Source: Algoriphagus sp. | GTDB taxonomy: Bacteria > Bacteroidota > Bacteroidia > Cytophagales > Cyclobacteriaceae | DNA: 64,000 nt | Reading direction: 5' to 3' | NCBI GenBank assembly: GCA_029945945.1 | Contig: JAQSDM010000013.1 | Coordinates: forward strand, 1 to 64,000 | Shown here: positions 37,800 through 46,435 of the stretch, in pieces | Layout of the letters: the number at the start of each line of letters is the position of its first letter | How positions within the stretch are numbered: position 1 is the first letter of the stretch | Position numbers and translations under genes: made by a program | Notes under the pieces: model-generated | Database searches by the model: none | Seen by the model: only the letters and a program-made list of their open reading frames with translations | Told to the model about the DNA's origin: nothing

Positions 37800-38963
37800 A
37801 TGAAAAAATTAATAATTGCGCTGTTGGTTCTATTCGTATTCTATGTGGCTGCTGTTTTGACCGTACCATCTTACATAGAAACCGAACGAAATCCGGTAAA
37901 ACTTTCAGCGCCTTATACAGTCTCTCCCGAAGCTAAAGCCCTTTACGATCGACTGGATTTTATCTCTGACCTTCACTGTGATGCTTTACTTTGGGGACGA
38001 AGCCTTAACAAAAGAGTTGATCGGGGTCATGTGGACTTTCCAAGAATGAGAGAAGCAAACGTGGCTTTGGAGATGTTTACCATTGTCTCCAAATCTCCGG
38101 CCGGCCAAAATATGCAAAGCAACAGTGAAGATGCTTTTGACAATATCACTCCACTTACTATTGCCAAAGGCGAGTCACCATTCAATTGGTTCAGCCTGAT
38201 TAACCGCACGCTTTCTCAAGCTGAAAACTTATCTGATTTTGTAGAAAATGAGCAGGGAAAAGCCATCTTCGTGAAATCTAAAGCAGATCTCGAAAGACTC
38301 ATTGAAGCCCGGAAAACTGACAAAACAGTGATCGGCGCAATGCTCGGAATCGAAGGAGCGCATGCTTTGGAAGGCAGAATTGAAAACTTTGACCGGGTTT
38401 ATGAAGCCGGCGTACGGATGATCGGACCCACTCACTTTTTTGACAATGAACTGGGAGGATCTGCACATGGGGAAAACCTCGCCGGATTAAGTGACTTTGG
38501 TAAAGAGGCCGTGAAAAAAATGAATGACCTGAACATCTTCATCGATCTGGCTCACTCCTCTCCTGCTATCGTCGAGGACGTGCTGACTCTCACCACCAAG
38601 CCCGTCATGGTTTCCCATACCGGAGTGCGCGCTGTTCTGGATTCCCAACGGAATCTTACCGACGACCAAATCAAAAAGATAGCCGCAAACGGAGGAATAA
38701 TGGGAATTGCATTTTTTGACATGGCTGTTGGTGAACCGGAACTTCCAAATATCATCGCCTCTATCAAACATATCCGTGATTTGGTTGGAGTAGAATATGT
38801 GGCTTTGGGCTCAGACTATGATGGTTCTGTAGCAGTTCCTTTTGATATTACCGGCCTACCGTTGATTGTGGATGGATTAATAAAAGCGGGTTTTACCGAA
38901 GAAGAAATACGAGCGGTAATGGGCGAAAATGTAAAACGGTTTTTTCTTCAGAATCTTAAATAA
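37800..38963 (+). CDS. M19 family membrane dipeptidase
   Basis: A 387-residue renal-dipeptidase-type metalloenzyme. A single N-terminal hydrophobic segment (about 4-22) anchors or exports it. The zinc site includes the HxD motif DLHCDALLWG (about 58-67), a Glu in GIEGAHAL, and IDLAHSS and VSHTGVRAVL further on. It would cleave dipeptides, including D-configured ones, in the periplasm. The stop is 3 bp before the next start, so it is in an operon with the VIT1-type gene and probably the DUF5995 gene. Confidence 0.92.
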   Translation: MKKLIIALLVLFVFYVAAVLTVPSYIETERNPVKLSAPYTVSPEAKALYDRLDFISDLHCDALLWGRSLNKRVDRGHVDFPRMREANVALEMFTIVSKSPAGQNMQSNSEDAFDNITPLTIAKGESPFNWFSLINRTLSQAENLSDFVENEQGKAIFVKSKADLERLIEARKTDKTVIGAMLGIEGAHALEGRIENFDRVYEAGVRMIGPTHFFDNELGGSAHGENLAGLSDFGKEAVKKMNDLNIFIDLAHSSPAIVEDVLTLTTKPVMVSHTGVRAVLDSQRNLTDDQIKKIAANGGIMGIAFFDMAVGEPELPNIIASIKHIRDLVGVEYVALGSDYDGSVAVPFDITGLPLIVDGLIKAGFTEEEIRAVMGENVKRFFLQNLK

Positions 38964-38966
38964 CTA

Positions 38967-39689
38967 ATGAGCGAGAAATTAATACACCTGGAAACTGCCA
39001 AATTTGGAAAATTACAAGAATACTTACGTGAGTTTGTTTACGGCGGAATTGATGGAGCGGTAACCACTTTTGCAGTCGTAGCCGGAGGTTTCGGCGCCAA
39101 CCTTGACCCCGGAATCCTGATCATACTCGGGTTTGCCAATTTGCTGGCTGATGGTTTTTCAATGTCAGTTGGCGCATTTCTCTCCGCTAAAAGTGAGCAG
39201 GACAATTTCACCAAACATGAAAAAATTGAATACTGGGAAATTGAAAATCTTCCTGATGTAGAGCGAGAAGAAATTGCGGATATCTACCGGGCAAAAGGAT
39301 TCAAAGGAGAATTGCTGGAAAAAGTAGTAGACCAGATTTGCTCAGATAAAGACCTTTGGGTAGCTGAGATGATGAAGGATGAGCTCAATATGATGAGAGA
39401 TGGCAAAAGTCCTTTTAAGATCGGATTAGCAACTTTGATCTCCTTTATTCTGGTAGGTTTCATTCCTTTAATGGTCTATTTATGGGATTTTTTCTTCCCA
39501 ACCGATCTCAATATTTTTCTTTGGACAAGTATCCTCACTGGAGTAGCTTTTCTTATTGTAGGTTGGCTGAAAGGAGTTGTAAACCAAACTTCTGCCTTAA
39601 GAAGTATTTCGGAAACTGTGGGTTTGGGACTTTTGGCGGCAGTTGTGGCTTATTATGTCGGAGATGTTTTGGAAACCTTTTTCATTTAA
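38967..39689 (+). CDS. VIT1/CCC1 family metal transporter
   Basis: A 240-residue membrane protein of the VIT1/CCC1 family (Fe2+/Mn2+ export or storage). The signature is REFVYGGIDGAVTTFAVVAGG, then a second helix with FANLLADGFSMSVGAFLSAKSE. A cytosolic metal-binding helical hairpin (about 80-145) and three C-terminal membrane helices follow. Which metal is moved is unknown. The 3-bp gap to the dipeptidase and 9-bp gap to the next gene indicate one operon. Confidence 0.9.
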   Translation: MSEKLIHLETAKFGKLQEYLREFVYGGIDGAVTTFAVVAGGFGANLDPGILIILGFANLLADGFSMSVGAFLSAKSEQDNFTKHEKIEYWEIENLPDVEREEIADIYRAKGFKGELLEKVVDQICSDKDLWVAEMMKDELNMMRDGKSPFKIGLATLISFILVGFIPLMVYLWDFFFPTDLNIFLWTSILTGVAFLIVGWLKGVVNQTSALRSISETVGLGLLAAVVAYYVGDVLETFFI

Positions 39690-39698
39690 AAAAAACCA

Positions 39699-40451
39699 AT
39701 GCAAACAATTAGTGAAGTATTGAATCGGATGGATGTGATTGTAAACGAATGTCGAATCAGTCAATCCCGAATTGGATATTTTGCAATCCTGTACAGACAA
39801 GTAACCAGAAGGATAAAAGAAGGGATTCTCAGGGGGGAATTTGAAGACAATCCCCGAATGGAAAAACTTGACGTACTTTTTGCTAAGCGATTTATTGACG
39901 CCTATGAACTTTGGCGTGGTGGTCAAAAACCCACTCAAAGCTGGTTTTTAGCTTTCGAAGCGAGTAAGAAAAGCAGCCATCTTGTTCTTCAGCATCTATT
40001 TTTAGGGATCAATGCGCACATCAACCTTGATTTGGGAATCTCTGCTTCGGAAACCATGGCAGGAAAAAATATTACCGGAGTTCAGAGTGATTTCAATAAA
40101 ATTAACGCAGTACTGGCCGAATTGGTGGATGGAGTGAAAGCCAATATCAGCACGGTTTCACCGGTTTTTGGGTGGCTGATGCCACTGGCAAAAGGAAGGG
40201 ATGAAATGCTCCTCAACTTTAGCATCCAACTTGCCAGAAACGGAGCCTGGAAATTCGCAGGAGAATATCATTTGGCCGCCGATAAAAAATTGATTCTCAA
40301 AGACCGGGACAAAAACATATCTGCCTTGGCGAACAAGTTAATAAATCCTGGAAAATTCCTGGCAGCAATTACAAGAATCGTAGGGCTTGCCGAGTGGAAA
40401 TCTGTAAGCAAAACGATGGATCAACTCGATGTTCTTGCAAGGAAAGTTTAA
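39699..40451 (+). CDS. DUF5995 family protein
   Basis: A 250-residue soluble, mostly helical protein with no signal peptide. It contains WFLAFEASKKSSHLVLQHLFLGINAHINLDLGI, which I associate with DUF5995. The conserved His residues there suggest a metal or cofactor site but the function is unknown. It is the last gene of the dipeptidase/VIT1 operon and its stop overlaps that of the convergent DUF4407 gene by 4 bp. Confidence 0.75.
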   Translation: MQTISEVLNRMDVIVNECRISQSRIGYFAILYRQVTRRIKEGILRGEFEDNPRMEKLDVLFAKRFIDAYELWRGGQKPTQSWFLAFEASKKSSHLVLQHLFLGINAHINLDLGISASETMAGKNITGVQSDFNKINAVLAELVDGVKANISTVSPVFGWLMPLAKGRDEMLLNFSIQLARNGAWKFAGEYHLAADKKLILKDRDKNISALANKLINPGKFLAAITRIVGLAEWKSVSKTMDQLDVLARKV

Positions 40452-41569
40452 ACCTTCTTTCTCCACTTTTCCTCAATCTCAGCGATTTCGGCTTCTGTTT
40501 GGGCTTTATTTTTCTTGTTGGTTTTCTCTTTGTTTAGGTCGGTTGCATAGAAATGCGTGTCCTGAAAATACCCAACCCGAGCTTCCGATTCGCCTTTTGC
40601 TTTTACCCATTTTTCTCCTTTGAAGAGCTTTACTTTATCCTCATGTAGTTCCAGCAACTCATCATACGGACCTCTCGGAGAAATCAGTTTTACGAAAATC
40701 GGAGCGGTCTCAATCGAGATAAAAAGCAGCATGATAAAAATATTTGCCAACGCCATCGCTGAACTTTCCTCCGTCAAAACTGAAAGTGCATCCATCCTGG
40801 CAGCGAGCCCGTCAAAGCCTTCAATTCCCGGTTGCTGCTTTTCAAACTCAGCTTGTCGCATTGCAATAAACTCCCGAATCTGAGCTTCCAGGGTATCTAT
40901 TCTCACCTGATTTCTCTTTCTAAGATCTTCCAAAGCTACCTGAGCAGCATCCAGCTGTTGTTCTTTCTTTTTAGCATTGGTGCCCAATCCAACAATTCCG
41001 CTAGTTCCGGAGGTTTTCTCACCAAATCTCTCTGCATCATATTCTTTCTGAACCTGATTTCGGAATTCTTCAGCAGTAATTACTTCTGACTTCAAGGTGT
41101 CAATTTTTCCTTCCAGTTCCTGAATTTCCGGAAAGCCTTTGGCAAGATTAATCTTTGACTGAGTTATAAATTCGATCTTTTTTTCGTCGATCTTCCGATT
41201 GATTTCCCGCTCAAACATCTTCAATTCAAGTGGTTTGGATATCACTAACGCAAGCAAAATGGCCAGTACCAAACGGGGAATTGCCAATTTCCACTCAGCC
41301 CAGGGATTTTCTTTTTTCCTCATGCTGGACACAATGAATCTGTCCAGATTGAAAATCATAAATCCCCAAAGCACCCCAAAAAAGATCGCAGGCAAAGCAG
41401 ACTGGAATACGGTGAAAAGCGCATATCCCGCCGCCAGTGCGGCCAACACCCCGGTAAAAAACACAGTTGCACCTATTCCTACATATTTATTAGACTCTGT
41501 GGGTGCTCGCTTGAGCAGAGAGAAATTAGCTCCACTGCAAAACCAGAAAAACTGAGTGAGTTGCTGCAT
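40448..41569 (-). CDS. DUF4407 membrane protein
   Basis: A 373-residue DUF4407 protein. Three membrane segments near the N terminus (about 30-55, 58-80 and 98-115) are followed by a long charged coiled coil (about 120-255), a fourth membrane segment (about 285-305, MALANIFIMLLFISIETAPIFVKLI) and a lysine-rich cytosolic tail. The conserved FNLDRFIVSSMRK follows helix 2. Function is unknown; these proteins resemble scaffolds. Transcribed alone and convergent with the previous gene. Confidence 0.88.
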   Translation of the reverse strand: MQQLTQFFWFCSGANFSLLKRAPTESNKYVGIGATVFFTGVLAALAAGYALFTVFQSALPAIFFGVLWGFMIFNLDRFIVSSMRKKENPWAEWKLAIPRLVLAILLALVISKPLELKMFEREINRKIDEKKIEFITQSKINLAKGFPEIQELEGKIDTLKSEVITAEEFRNQVQKEYDAERFGEKTSGTSGIVGLGTNAKKKEQQLDAAQVALEDLRKRNQVRIDTLEAQIREFIAMRQAEFEKQQPGIEGFDGLAARMDALSVLTEESSAMALANIFIMLLFISIETAPIFVKLISPRGPYDELLELHEDKVKLFKGEKWVKAKGESEARVGYFQDTHFYATDLNKEKTNKKNKAQTEAEIAEIEEKWRKKV

Positions 41570-41866
41570 AAAAGGGTGGAAAGGGTTGATCAGAGTAGAT
41601 AACGCTAAAACTTATCCAAAAAGATCAGCCTCCTATCCAATCGTATCGAATCTTCCAATTATGTGATCAAATACCCCATTTTTGGGACGGAAAGGGTGTT
41701 TCCCACAATTTGTTAATTTTGATTCATACACCTGAACATCTTTAGGTTTTGTCCGAACTGTACGGTAGTGTGCATTGCCTGATCGTTTTTGACCAACCTT
41801 CTAACTTGAAAGTGGAGAGAATAAAATTTGCCCAGATGTAAAGAAGTCGTTTCCTATATTTAAGGT
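41570..41866. other. Intergenic stretch between DUF4407 and SGNH hydrolase genes
   Basis: About 297 bp holding the divergent promoters of both genes. TATATTTA just before the SGNH start is a weak -7-like element. I see no hairpin terminator or small gene. Confidence 0.4.
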
Positions 41867-42547
41867 ATGAAGACATCTAAATTCTATGCGTTTCTTTTTC
41901 TCCAACTTTTCTTCTTTCAAGGTTTGTTTGCCCAGCAAGCATCCTTCCAAAACGAAGTCAATCAACTCACCGCAAGGATCGACAGCATAGGTTGGGAAAA
42001 AGGAAGTATTGTTTTCACCGGGAGCTCCAGCATCCGAATGTGGAAGAATCTTCAAGAGGATTTTCCAAATGTCCCGATCATAAACACCGGTTTTGGCGGC
42101 TCGCAAGCTTCAGATTTGCTCACCCATTTAGATGCTTTGGTACTGAGATATGAACCAATCGCGGTCTTCATTTACGAAGGAGACAATGACGTGAATGCCG
42201 GAAAAAGTCAGGAGGTAATCATAAAAGATTTGGATTCAATCCTCCATCGGCTGAATGAGCAGAGGGAAGGAATTTCAATCTACTTCATTGGAGCTAAACC
42301 CAGTCCCAGTCGCTGGCAGTTGAAAACTGAATACGAAGCATTTAACAAGGCTTTGGAACACTATACCGAAGGAATGGTCAATGCAAATTATGTGAATGTC
42401 TGGAATCCGATGCTCGATGCAGCCGGCAATCCGAGGCCAGACCTTTTCCTCGAAGATATGCTACATATGAAGCCGGAAGGCTATAAAATCTGGAAAGCTG
42501 TAATAAGCGACCATGTGAAGGAGTGGGAAAAAGTCTATAAAAAATGA
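41867..42547 (+). CDS. Secreted SGNH/GDSL-family hydrolase
   Basis: A 226-residue esterase-like protein with a signal peptide (about 1-22, ending LFAQ). Block I is VFTGSSSIRMW (nucleophile Ser), block II is around TGFGGSQ, block III is GDNDVNAG (Asn oxyanion), and block V is LEDMLHMKPEGY (catalytic Asp and His). Likely acts on acyl or acetyl esters outside the cytoplasm; the substrate is unknown. Its stop overlaps the next start by 4 bp (ATGA). Confidence 0.88.
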   Translation: MKTSKFYAFLFLQLFFFQGLFAQQASFQNEVNQLTARIDSIGWEKGSIVFTGSSSIRMWKNLQEDFPNVPIINTGFGGSQASDLLTHLDALVLRYEPIAVFIYEGDNDVNAGKSQEVIIKDLDSILHRLNEQREGISIYFIGAKPSPSRWQLKTEYEAFNKALEHYTEGMVNANYVNVWNPMLDAAGNPRPDLFLEDMLHMKPEGYKIWKAVISDHVKEWEKVYKK

Positions 42548-42840
42548 AAAACATCATCAATCTGGGAATTCAAATCGTCCCAAAAAGCAAATTAATAGAC
42601 AGTTATTGGCTGGTCGATCAGGCGATTGAGGTCATCCAGAAATCCGGGATAAAACATGTGGTTACTCCATTTGAAACGGTCATGGAAGGAACCCAGGATG
42701 AATTGATGGCGATTGCCCGAGATGCCCAGCAAGCAGTATTGGATGCCGGTGCCGACGAAGTCTTAGTTTATTACCGCATGCAAATCCGAAAAGATCAGGA
42801 TGTGAGCATCGAGGATAAAACGGGGAAATATCAAACCTAA
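42544..42840 (+). CDS. Thiamine-binding/MTH1187-family small protein
   Basis: A 98-residue ferredoxin-like protein of the MTH1187/YqgV group (formerly DUF77). It opens NLGIQIVPKSKLIDSYWLVDQAIEVIQ and includes HVVTPFETVMEGTQDELM, which forms the ligand pocket in relatives. Family members bind thiamine or its pyrimidine moiety, or have unknown ligands. Translationally coupled to the SGNH hydrolase. Confidence 0.85.
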   Translation: MKNIINLGIQIVPKSKLIDSYWLVDQAIEVIQKSGIKHVVTPFETVMEGTQDELMAIARDAQQAVLDAGADEVLVYYRMQIRKDQDVSIEDKTGKYQT

Positions 42841-42847
42841 AAACGGT

Positions 42848-43438
42848 CTAGAACTGGAATGACAGACCCAAAATCACTTGCTCAGACTTGAAATCAGTTC
42901 CTCCCTGAATGACCCGATCGAATGAAATCTTTTGATCATTGAATTCCCTCTCATAGCGCAAATCCAAACCAACCGGGCCGAGATTCAGGCCAAGTCCAAA
43001 CTGATATCCAAATCTTAGCCTTTCATTGGATTCTCCTTCCAACATTGCAGAAAAATTATCATCAAGAGTGTAATGAAAAGATGGTCCCCCGAGAATACTT
43101 ACAACCTTGAAAAGATGAATTCCTACCAACACAGGCGCATCCAATCGCTGCGATTTGATCTCACCAAGTCCGGTTTCTAACTTGGTTTGAGTGTAGATTA
43201 ATTCAGGTCGGAGAAAAAGATCATATCCTCCCAGTTTGTAAAATACTCCAGCATGGTAACCCATTGTGGCACCTGGATTTTTCCAGATTGTTTCTGCATC
43301 CTGAAAATACTTTCCGGAGGTATTGTAATTCAAACCTGCTTTGACCCCGAATCCGGAACCTTTGTGCTGAGCAATTGACGGAATAGAAATGAAATAAAGC
43401 ATTCCCACAAGCAGAGTCATTAGATGCAAATTTTTCAT
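42848..43438 (-). CDS. PorT-like outer-membrane beta-barrel protein
   Basis: A 196-residue protein with a signal peptide (about 1-23) and an outer-membrane beta-barrel of the PorT/OMP_b-brl_2 type: GFGVKAGLNYNTSG opens it, GYHAGVFYKLG and QFGLGLNLGPVGLDLRYEREF are strands, and it ends VILGLSFQF with a C-terminal Phe. Paralogues are numerous in Bacteroidota, so a T9SS role should not be assumed. Divergent from the MsrA-MsrB gene. Confidence 0.85.
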   Translation of the reverse strand: MKNLHLMTLLVGMLYFISIPSIAQHKGSGFGVKAGLNYNTSGKYFQDAETIWKNPGATMGYHAGVFYKLGGYDLFLRPELIYTQTKLETGLGEIKSQRLDAPVLVGIHLFKVVSILGGPSFHYTLDDNFSAMLEGESNERLRFGYQFGLGLNLGPVGLDLRYEREFNDQKISFDRVIQGGTDFKSEQVILGLSFQF

Positions 43439-43562
43439 AGTCGATCAGGTTAAATTAGCTGTTAGTCGATTTGGTTCGTTGAAATTGAATCCGGATAATA
43501 ATCCATCCTTTGATTTTACTCGTAATTGCTTAAGATTATATATTGGATCAATAATTAAGCTG

Positions 43563-43627
43563 AAGTGAAACAGAATCAGTCTTAATCATGTTTCACTTAT
43601 CAAAACCGTGACCAGAATTTCAGGTCA
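43563..43627. promoter_or_regulatory. Two dyads in the msrAB upstream region
   Basis: AAGTGAAACA (43563-43572) and TGTTTCACTT (43589-43598) are perfect 10-bp inverted arms with 16 bp between them. TGACC-n9-GGTCA (43609-43627) is a second dyad 25 bp before the msrAB start. No terminator-type T run follows, so these look like operators. Confidence 0.45.
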
Positions 43628-43651
43628 TCTCAAAAAAGGCAAAAAACTCAA

Positions 43652-44752
43652 ATGGATCACTCAAATAAATTATTTGCAAGCATGCTAAGTATACTCCTGG
43701 GCTTTTTAATTGCCTGCGGCAATGCCCCTTCAGAAACGGAAGTTTCTCAATCTGAACAAGAAAAAATCAGTGAATACAAAGGGCAAACTCAATTGGCTAC
43801 TTTTGCAGGGGGCTGTTTTTGGTGCGTTGAAGCTCCTTTCGAGGGACTTGATGGCGTAGTTGCAGTCGTCTCGGGTTATTCCGGAGGAAAAGAAAAAAAT
43901 CCCACTTATGGTGAAGTGAGCGCTGGCAAGACCTCTCACAGAGAATCTGTACAAATCACATTTGACCCTGAGATTATCAGCTATGCCGAATTGGTAGACA
44001 TTTTCTGGCAAACGTATGATCCCACAGATGTTGGGGGTTCTTTCTTCGATCGGGGAACTCAGTACGAGTCTGCAATTTTCTTTCATGATTCAGCGCAAAA
44101 AAAGGTAGCAGAGGATTCAAAGGCAGCTTTGGATAAATCAGGCAAATATGAAAAGCCCATTGCTACACCAATTATCAAATACAGCAATTTCTACCCTGCA
44201 GAAGATTATCATCAGGACTATTACAAAAAGAGCCCGACAGAATACTATGCATACAGAAACGGTTCGGGAAGAGATGCTTTCATAAAGGCGCATTGGCCAG
44301 AATTAAGCGAAAAAAAATATCCTAAAAAGTCGAAAGAGGAGCTCAAGAAAACTCTTACAGATCTACAGTACGAAGTGACGATGGAGAATGCTACTGAGTT
44401 TGCTTTCCAGAATGATTACAATGGAAATAAGGAAGCTGGGATCTATGTGTGCATCGTTTCAGGTGCGCCACTTTTCAGCAGCAAAGACAAATATGAATCA
44501 GGATCAGGTTGGCCAAGTTTCTCCAAACCAATCGATGCTCGAATAATCGACAAGCCGGTGGACAATGATCTTGGAATGACGCGTGTGGAGGTAAGAAGTA
44601 AACTTGGAGAAAGCCATGTCGGGCATGTGTTCTACGATGGGCCTGCATCAACTGGATTAAGATATTGTATGAATTCGGCGGCAATGAAATTCATCCCCAA
44701 AGCAGATATGGAGGGAGCAGGATACGGAGACTTTGTTTGGTTGGTGGATTGA
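43652..44752 (+). CDS. msrAB: Fused peptide methionine sulfoxide reductase MsrA-MsrB lipoprotein
   Basis: A 366-residue lipoprotein (lipobox FLIAC, Cys22). The MsrA domain (about 47-205) carries the GCFWC site with nucleophile C55 and reduces the S-epimer of methionine sulfoxide. The MsrB domain (about 228-366) has C339 (RYCMNS) as nucleophile for the R-epimer. The CxxC pairs that bind zinc in many MsrB proteins are absent (only YVCIVSG remains), so it is the zinc-free type. Its place is probably the periplasmic face, protecting exported proteins from oxidation. A terminator follows directly. Confidence 0.93.
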   Translation: MDHSNKLFASMLSILLGFLIACGNAPSETEVSQSEQEKISEYKGQTQLATFAGGCFWCVEAPFEGLDGVVAVVSGYSGGKEKNPTYGEVSAGKTSHRESVQITFDPEIISYAELVDIFWQTYDPTDVGGSFFDRGTQYESAIFFHDSAQKKVAEDSKAALDKSGKYEKPIATPIIKYSNFYPAEDYHQDYYKKSPTEYYAYRNGSGRDAFIKAHWPELSEKKYPKKSKEELKKTLTDLQYEVTMENATEFAFQNDYNGNKEAGIYVCIVSGAPLFSSKDKYESGSGWPSFSKPIDARIIDKPVDNDLGMTRVEVRSKLGESHVGHVFYDGPASTGLRYCMNSAAMKFIPKADMEGAGYGDFVWLVD

Positions 44753-44760
44753 TTTTTTCG

Positions 44761-44790
44761 AAAAGGCTACTCAATCGGGTAGCCTTTTTT
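44761..44790 (+). terminator. Terminator after msrAB
   Basis: AAAAGGCTAC and GTAGCCTTTT arms followed by T's. The convergent alkB gene ends at the edge of the hairpin. Confidence 0.8.
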
Positions 44791-45394
44791 ATTGAATTTT
44801 TCTAAAAGTCAGATTTATTCGAGGGCCAAGAGTTTTTGAAGTTTTCGGGATTTGGTGTTCCCAGTGGTGCTGGCTGCTGCCTCTCATGACCAGCAAACTA
44901 CCATGGTCCAAAGCAAGCTTGAGTTTTAACTTTTTTTCGAAATAATTCCGAATCTGAAACTCCCTTGTTTCACCAAAACTTAAAGATGCAATGGTAGGAT
45001 TTGGCCCTAAAGCAGCTTCATTATCCCTATGCCACCCCATCGAATCCTTTCCATCCCTGTAGTAATTCAGCAATACATGGGTAAAACTTGCCTGCACTTT
45101 TTCCTCAATCCTGAATTTCATCTCTGTTAAAAAATCTGTCCATGGAAACGGCTGCATAATTATTCCTGAGTAGCCATAAGGTATCTCTGGATTTCCATAA
45201 AGAGCAGTTAATCTTGGCTGCATGATTGTCTTCCCAAAAAGCTTGATTGGCTCCTGCCTCCACTCAATTTGGTTTTTGAGTTTAAGGAAAAATAAATCTG
45301 CTTCGTCTTTCAGGAAGAATTCATTGAAATACCTCGTCTCCCCGTGAAAAGGAAGCAGATTTTCTAAAGGCATTGAGAATAATCCAGATTTCAT
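44789..45394 (-). CDS. alkB: AlkB-type alpha-ketoglutarate-dependent DNA/RNA demethylase
   Basis: A 201-residue Fe(II)/2-oxoglutarate dioxygenase. Iron ligands are the HxD of GWHRDNEAALG and the distal His in HHWEHQIPK; the 2-oxoglutarate Arg is in GPRINLTFR. NYYRDGKDSMGWHRD and SLSFGETREFQ are hallmarks of the AlkB/ALKBH2-like group that repairs 1-methyladenine and 3-methylcytosine. It stands alone without an ada or alkA neighbour. Confidence 0.9.
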   Translation of the reverse strand: MKSGLFSMPLENLLPFHGETRYFNEFFLKDEADLFFLKLKNQIEWRQEPIKLFGKTIMQPRLTALYGNPEIPYGYSGIIMQPFPWTDFLTEMKFRIEEKVQASFTHVLLNYYRDGKDSMGWHRDNEAALGPNPTIASLSFGETREFQIRNYFEKKLKLKLALDHGSLLVMRGSSQHHWEHQIPKTSKTLGPRINLTFRKIQ

Positions 45395-45495
45395 CTTTCC
45401 CTAACAGCTCGTGCTTTGTTATGGTTATAGTTTTTTTTAAACTATCTGATTTTAAATCAGTCTATTTTTATCTTTAGGTAATTTTAATCTTCGAT

Positions 45496-45903
45496 ATGAA
45501 AAAATTTGCATGGATTTCAGGTTTAATCCTGGTCGTTATTTTTGGAGTGTTTTTTTGGTGGAAGTTCTACTTCGTTTTCGGAGAAGGGGTGAAAGCCGGA
45601 AGTGTTAATTACTTCGTAAAGAAAGGCGTACTTTTCAAAACTTATGAAGGCCGGGTAGTACAAGAAGGCTTTCAAAGTCCCACAGCAGGTGGACTGCAAA
45701 GTAATGAGTTCCGTTTTAGTGTTGTAGATGAAGAAGTGGCTTTAGAGCTTGAGCGATCTTCAGGAAAACATGTAGAGCTTCGATACAAGGAATATAACGG
45801 GATCCTTCCCTGGAGAGGCACTAGTAACTTTGTTGTTACAGAAGTTCTTTCATCTAATGAATCGGGCAAAACTGACGGATCAGCTTTGCCCTATACAAAA
45901 TAA
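45496..45903 (+). CDS. Small membrane-anchored conserved protein of unknown function
   Basis: A 135-residue protein with one N-terminal membrane segment (about 4-26) and a beta-rich exported domain with VKAGSVNYFVKKGVLFKTYEGRVV and VELRYKEYNGILPWRG. I recall similar Bacteroidota proteins bearing the misleading name 6-phosphogluconate dehydrogenase; nothing here supports that activity. It ends one base before the convergent Dabb gene. Confidence 0.7.
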   Translation: MKKFAWISGLILVVIFGVFFWWKFYFVFGEGVKAGSVNYFVKKGVLFKTYEGRVVQEGFQSPTAGGLQSNEFRFSVVDEEVALELERSSGKHVELRYKEYNGILPWRGTSNFVVTEVLSSNESGKTDGSALPYTK

Positions 45904-46326
45904 TTAAGGTCTGGTCCAGTAATCGACAACCATTACCTTTTCCAAATGAGGACCTAAAAGAGCCCCAAAATCCTTATGAGCAGGATGTGGTAAATAAGCA
46001 TCGCGAGCTGCGTCCGAATGGAAGGTAAGAGTGAATGCATGAGTCAATCCCTGATTCAATCCTTCAGGGCTTGAATTAGTACCCCATTCGAAGCCTTCTA
46101 TTCCATCAATTTTGTTTTGTAAATCTCTGAAGGCATCAACAACTGATTTAACATCTTCGGGAGTTGAAGCCTCCTTGAAACTGAAAAACACAACATGTCT
46201 GAGGACAGAATCGGGAGCGACTTTCGTTACTTTTTCTTCAATCATTACTTCGGTGGTTTGATTTTGTTTTTCCTGATTGCATGAGAGCATCAGAATAATT
46301 GGTAGAAACAGGATTATTTTTTTCAT
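45904..46326 (-). CDS. Dabb (stress-responsive alpha/beta barrel) domain lipoprotein
   Basis: A 140-residue lipoprotein (lipobox LMLSC, Cys16). The Dabb domain begins LRHVVFFSFKEASTPEDVKSVVDAFRDL and continues to HPAHKDFGALLGPHLEKVMVVDYW. Dabb domains form dimeric ferredoxin-like folds; the role of exported ones is unknown. Confidence 0.85.
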   Translation of the reverse strand: MKKIILFLPIILMLSCNQEKQNQTTEVMIEEKVTKVAPDSVLRHVVFFSFKEASTPEDVKSVVDAFRDLQNKIDGIEGFEWGTNSSPEGLNQGLTHAFTLTFHSDAARDAYLPHPAHKDFGALLGPHLEKVMVVDYWTRP

Positions 46327-46435
46327 AGAGGATTAATTTCTGTTTAAACTAAGAATAAAATCTGGCCTTTGCTTTAAGATATTGCTGAATTTTTAATTTC
46401 ATAAAGTAAAAAAGAATCTAACCTTCCTACCCATT

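Noticed and set aside
41801..42106. A 101-codon minus-strand frame upstream of and inside the SGNH gene
   Set aside because: It covers the SGNH signal peptide region in antisense and shows no domain or promoter.
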